Source of the DNA: Anaeromyxobacter soli
Lineage (GTDB): Bacteria > Myxococcota > Myxococcia > Myxococcales > Anaeromyxobacteraceae
DNA length: 64,000 bases
Reading direction: 5' to 3'
Assembly (NCBI RefSeq): GCF_022808855.1
Contig: NZ_JAKZLF010000009.1
Span: forward strand, 66,195-130,194
Below, piece after piece: positions 63,604 to 64,000 of the stretch; within the stretch, counting starts at the first letter, position 1; each line of letters starts with the position of its first letter. Position numbers and translations under genes: made by a program. The notes under the pieces were generated by a model. The model worked only from the letters and a program-made list of their open reading frames with translations. It did not search any database and had not been told where the DNA came from.

Positions 63604-64000
63604 TCAGGCCGCGGGCGCGCGCGCCAGGATCTCGTCGGCGATCGCGGCGAGGGCCCGCGCGCCCGACGAGCGCGGCGCGTACTCGAAGATCGTGCGCCCG
63701 TGGCTCTGGGCCTCGTCGATCTTGACGGACCAGCCGAGCACGTGGGCGGACAGCTCCGCCGGGAAGCGCGCGCGGAGCCGCGCGACGATCTCGTCCGCGA
63801 GCTGCGTCTTCCGGTAGAGCGTCGGGACGACCAGGGTGAGCGCGGGCGCCCTGCCGCGCGCCGCGCGCATCGCGTCGAGGCTCTGCACCATCTCCGCGCA
63901 GCCGTCGAGCGCCAGGTACGTGAGCGCGACCGGGATGACGATCTCGCTCGCCGCGACGAGCACGTTCTCGGTGACGAGCGACACCGAGGGCGGCGCGTCG
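63604..64000 (-). CDS. ParA-family ATPase, 5' part cut by window edge
   Basis: Only the last 132 codons are present. The sequence reads through the Walker B-like DAPPSVSLVTENVLVAASEIVIPV of ParA/Soj proteins, a block VVPTLYRKTQLADEIVARLRARFP where ParA normally contacts its partner, and an end ...IFEYAPRSSGARALAAIADEIL typical of chromosomal ParA. The Walker A lies outside the window. It is convergent with phaR, 3 bp apart. Role: DNA or cargo segregation, uncertain from the fragment. Confidence 0.88.
   Translation of the reverse strand, partial: DAPPSVSLVTENVLVAASEIVIPVALTYLALDGCAEMVQSLDAMRAARGRAPALTLVVPTLYRKTQLADEIVARLRARFPAELSAHVLGWSVKIDEAQSHGRTIFEYAPRSSGARALAAIADEILARAPAA

Overview
The window reads as chromosomal DNA of a very GC-rich, Gram-negative deltaproteobacterium-like organism. 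Myxococcota, with an Anaeromyxobacter-like gene mix, is my best guess from gene content and codon use; I could not run a similarity search. Evidence for an outer membrane is direct: LpxC, an LpxL-type acyltransferase, a TolC/RND tripartite pump and several beta-barrel proteins. Two-component and sigma-54 (NtrC-type) regulators are abundant. There are no rRNA or tRNA genes, CRISPR arrays, transposases or phage modules that I can see.

Layout. 1-6.8 kb: LpxL-like acyltransferase behind a 38-nt poly-C tract; a response regulator/histidine kinase/HtrA protease operon (envelope stress); a methyltransferase; a DUF2917 protein; an Lrp/AsnC regulator. 6.9-22.5 kb: a GAF-PAS kinase, then a long minus-strand block holding an MFS transporter, PPK2, a DUF2917-kinase fusion, an RND pump (inner membrane, adaptor, TolC), an OmpW-like protein, a DUF2269-like membrane protein and an NtrC regulator with its six-helix sensor kinase. 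22.7-31.3 kb: hibernation factor, carbonic anhydrase, CcdC-like protein, cupin, phosphoribosyltransferase-hydrolase fusion, CBS protein, SIMPL lipoprotein, receiver protein, TauE exporter, CoA-transferase and STAS protein. 31.3-37 kb: a G/C homopolymer stretch, Ku plus stand-alone LigD polymerase (NHEJ), YqjE/DUF3618 membrane pair, small zinc protein, SRPBCC protein, a cysteine-less glutaredoxin-fold protein and LpxC. 37-49 kb: rhomboid protease, ruvC-ruvA-ruvB, two MFS exporters, Kup, MATE exporter, archease and RtcB. 49-64 kb: DUF255/thioredoxin-fold protein, threonine aldolase, cydAB, a second NtrC/kinase pair, a Lys-rich secreted protein, a beta-barrel protein, GDPD, TatA, a repeat protein with an MJ0042/DUF3426-type protein, PhaR, and the 3' part of a ParA-like gene at the right edge.

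Most notable observation. In the 8.6-22.6 kb block a 15-bp palindrome (GCTCA-N5-TGAGC, with a GATCTGCGC-type flank in the best copies) lies upstream of five minus-strand genes: the MFS transporter, RND adaptor, OmpW-like protein, DUF2269-like protein and the NtrC-partner kinase. In each case a sigma-54 type -24/-12 element (TGGCCC-N5-CTGCA in the best copies) lies about 80-113 bp downstream. This is the geometry of NtrC-type enhancers with sigma-54 promoters. It predicts a local, autoregulated efflux/envelope regulon controlled by the NtrC-family regulator encoded at 19745-21145. The DUF2917-kinase in the same block shares its catalytic region with the NtrC-partner kinase and has no response regulator of its own, so two sensors may feed one regulator.
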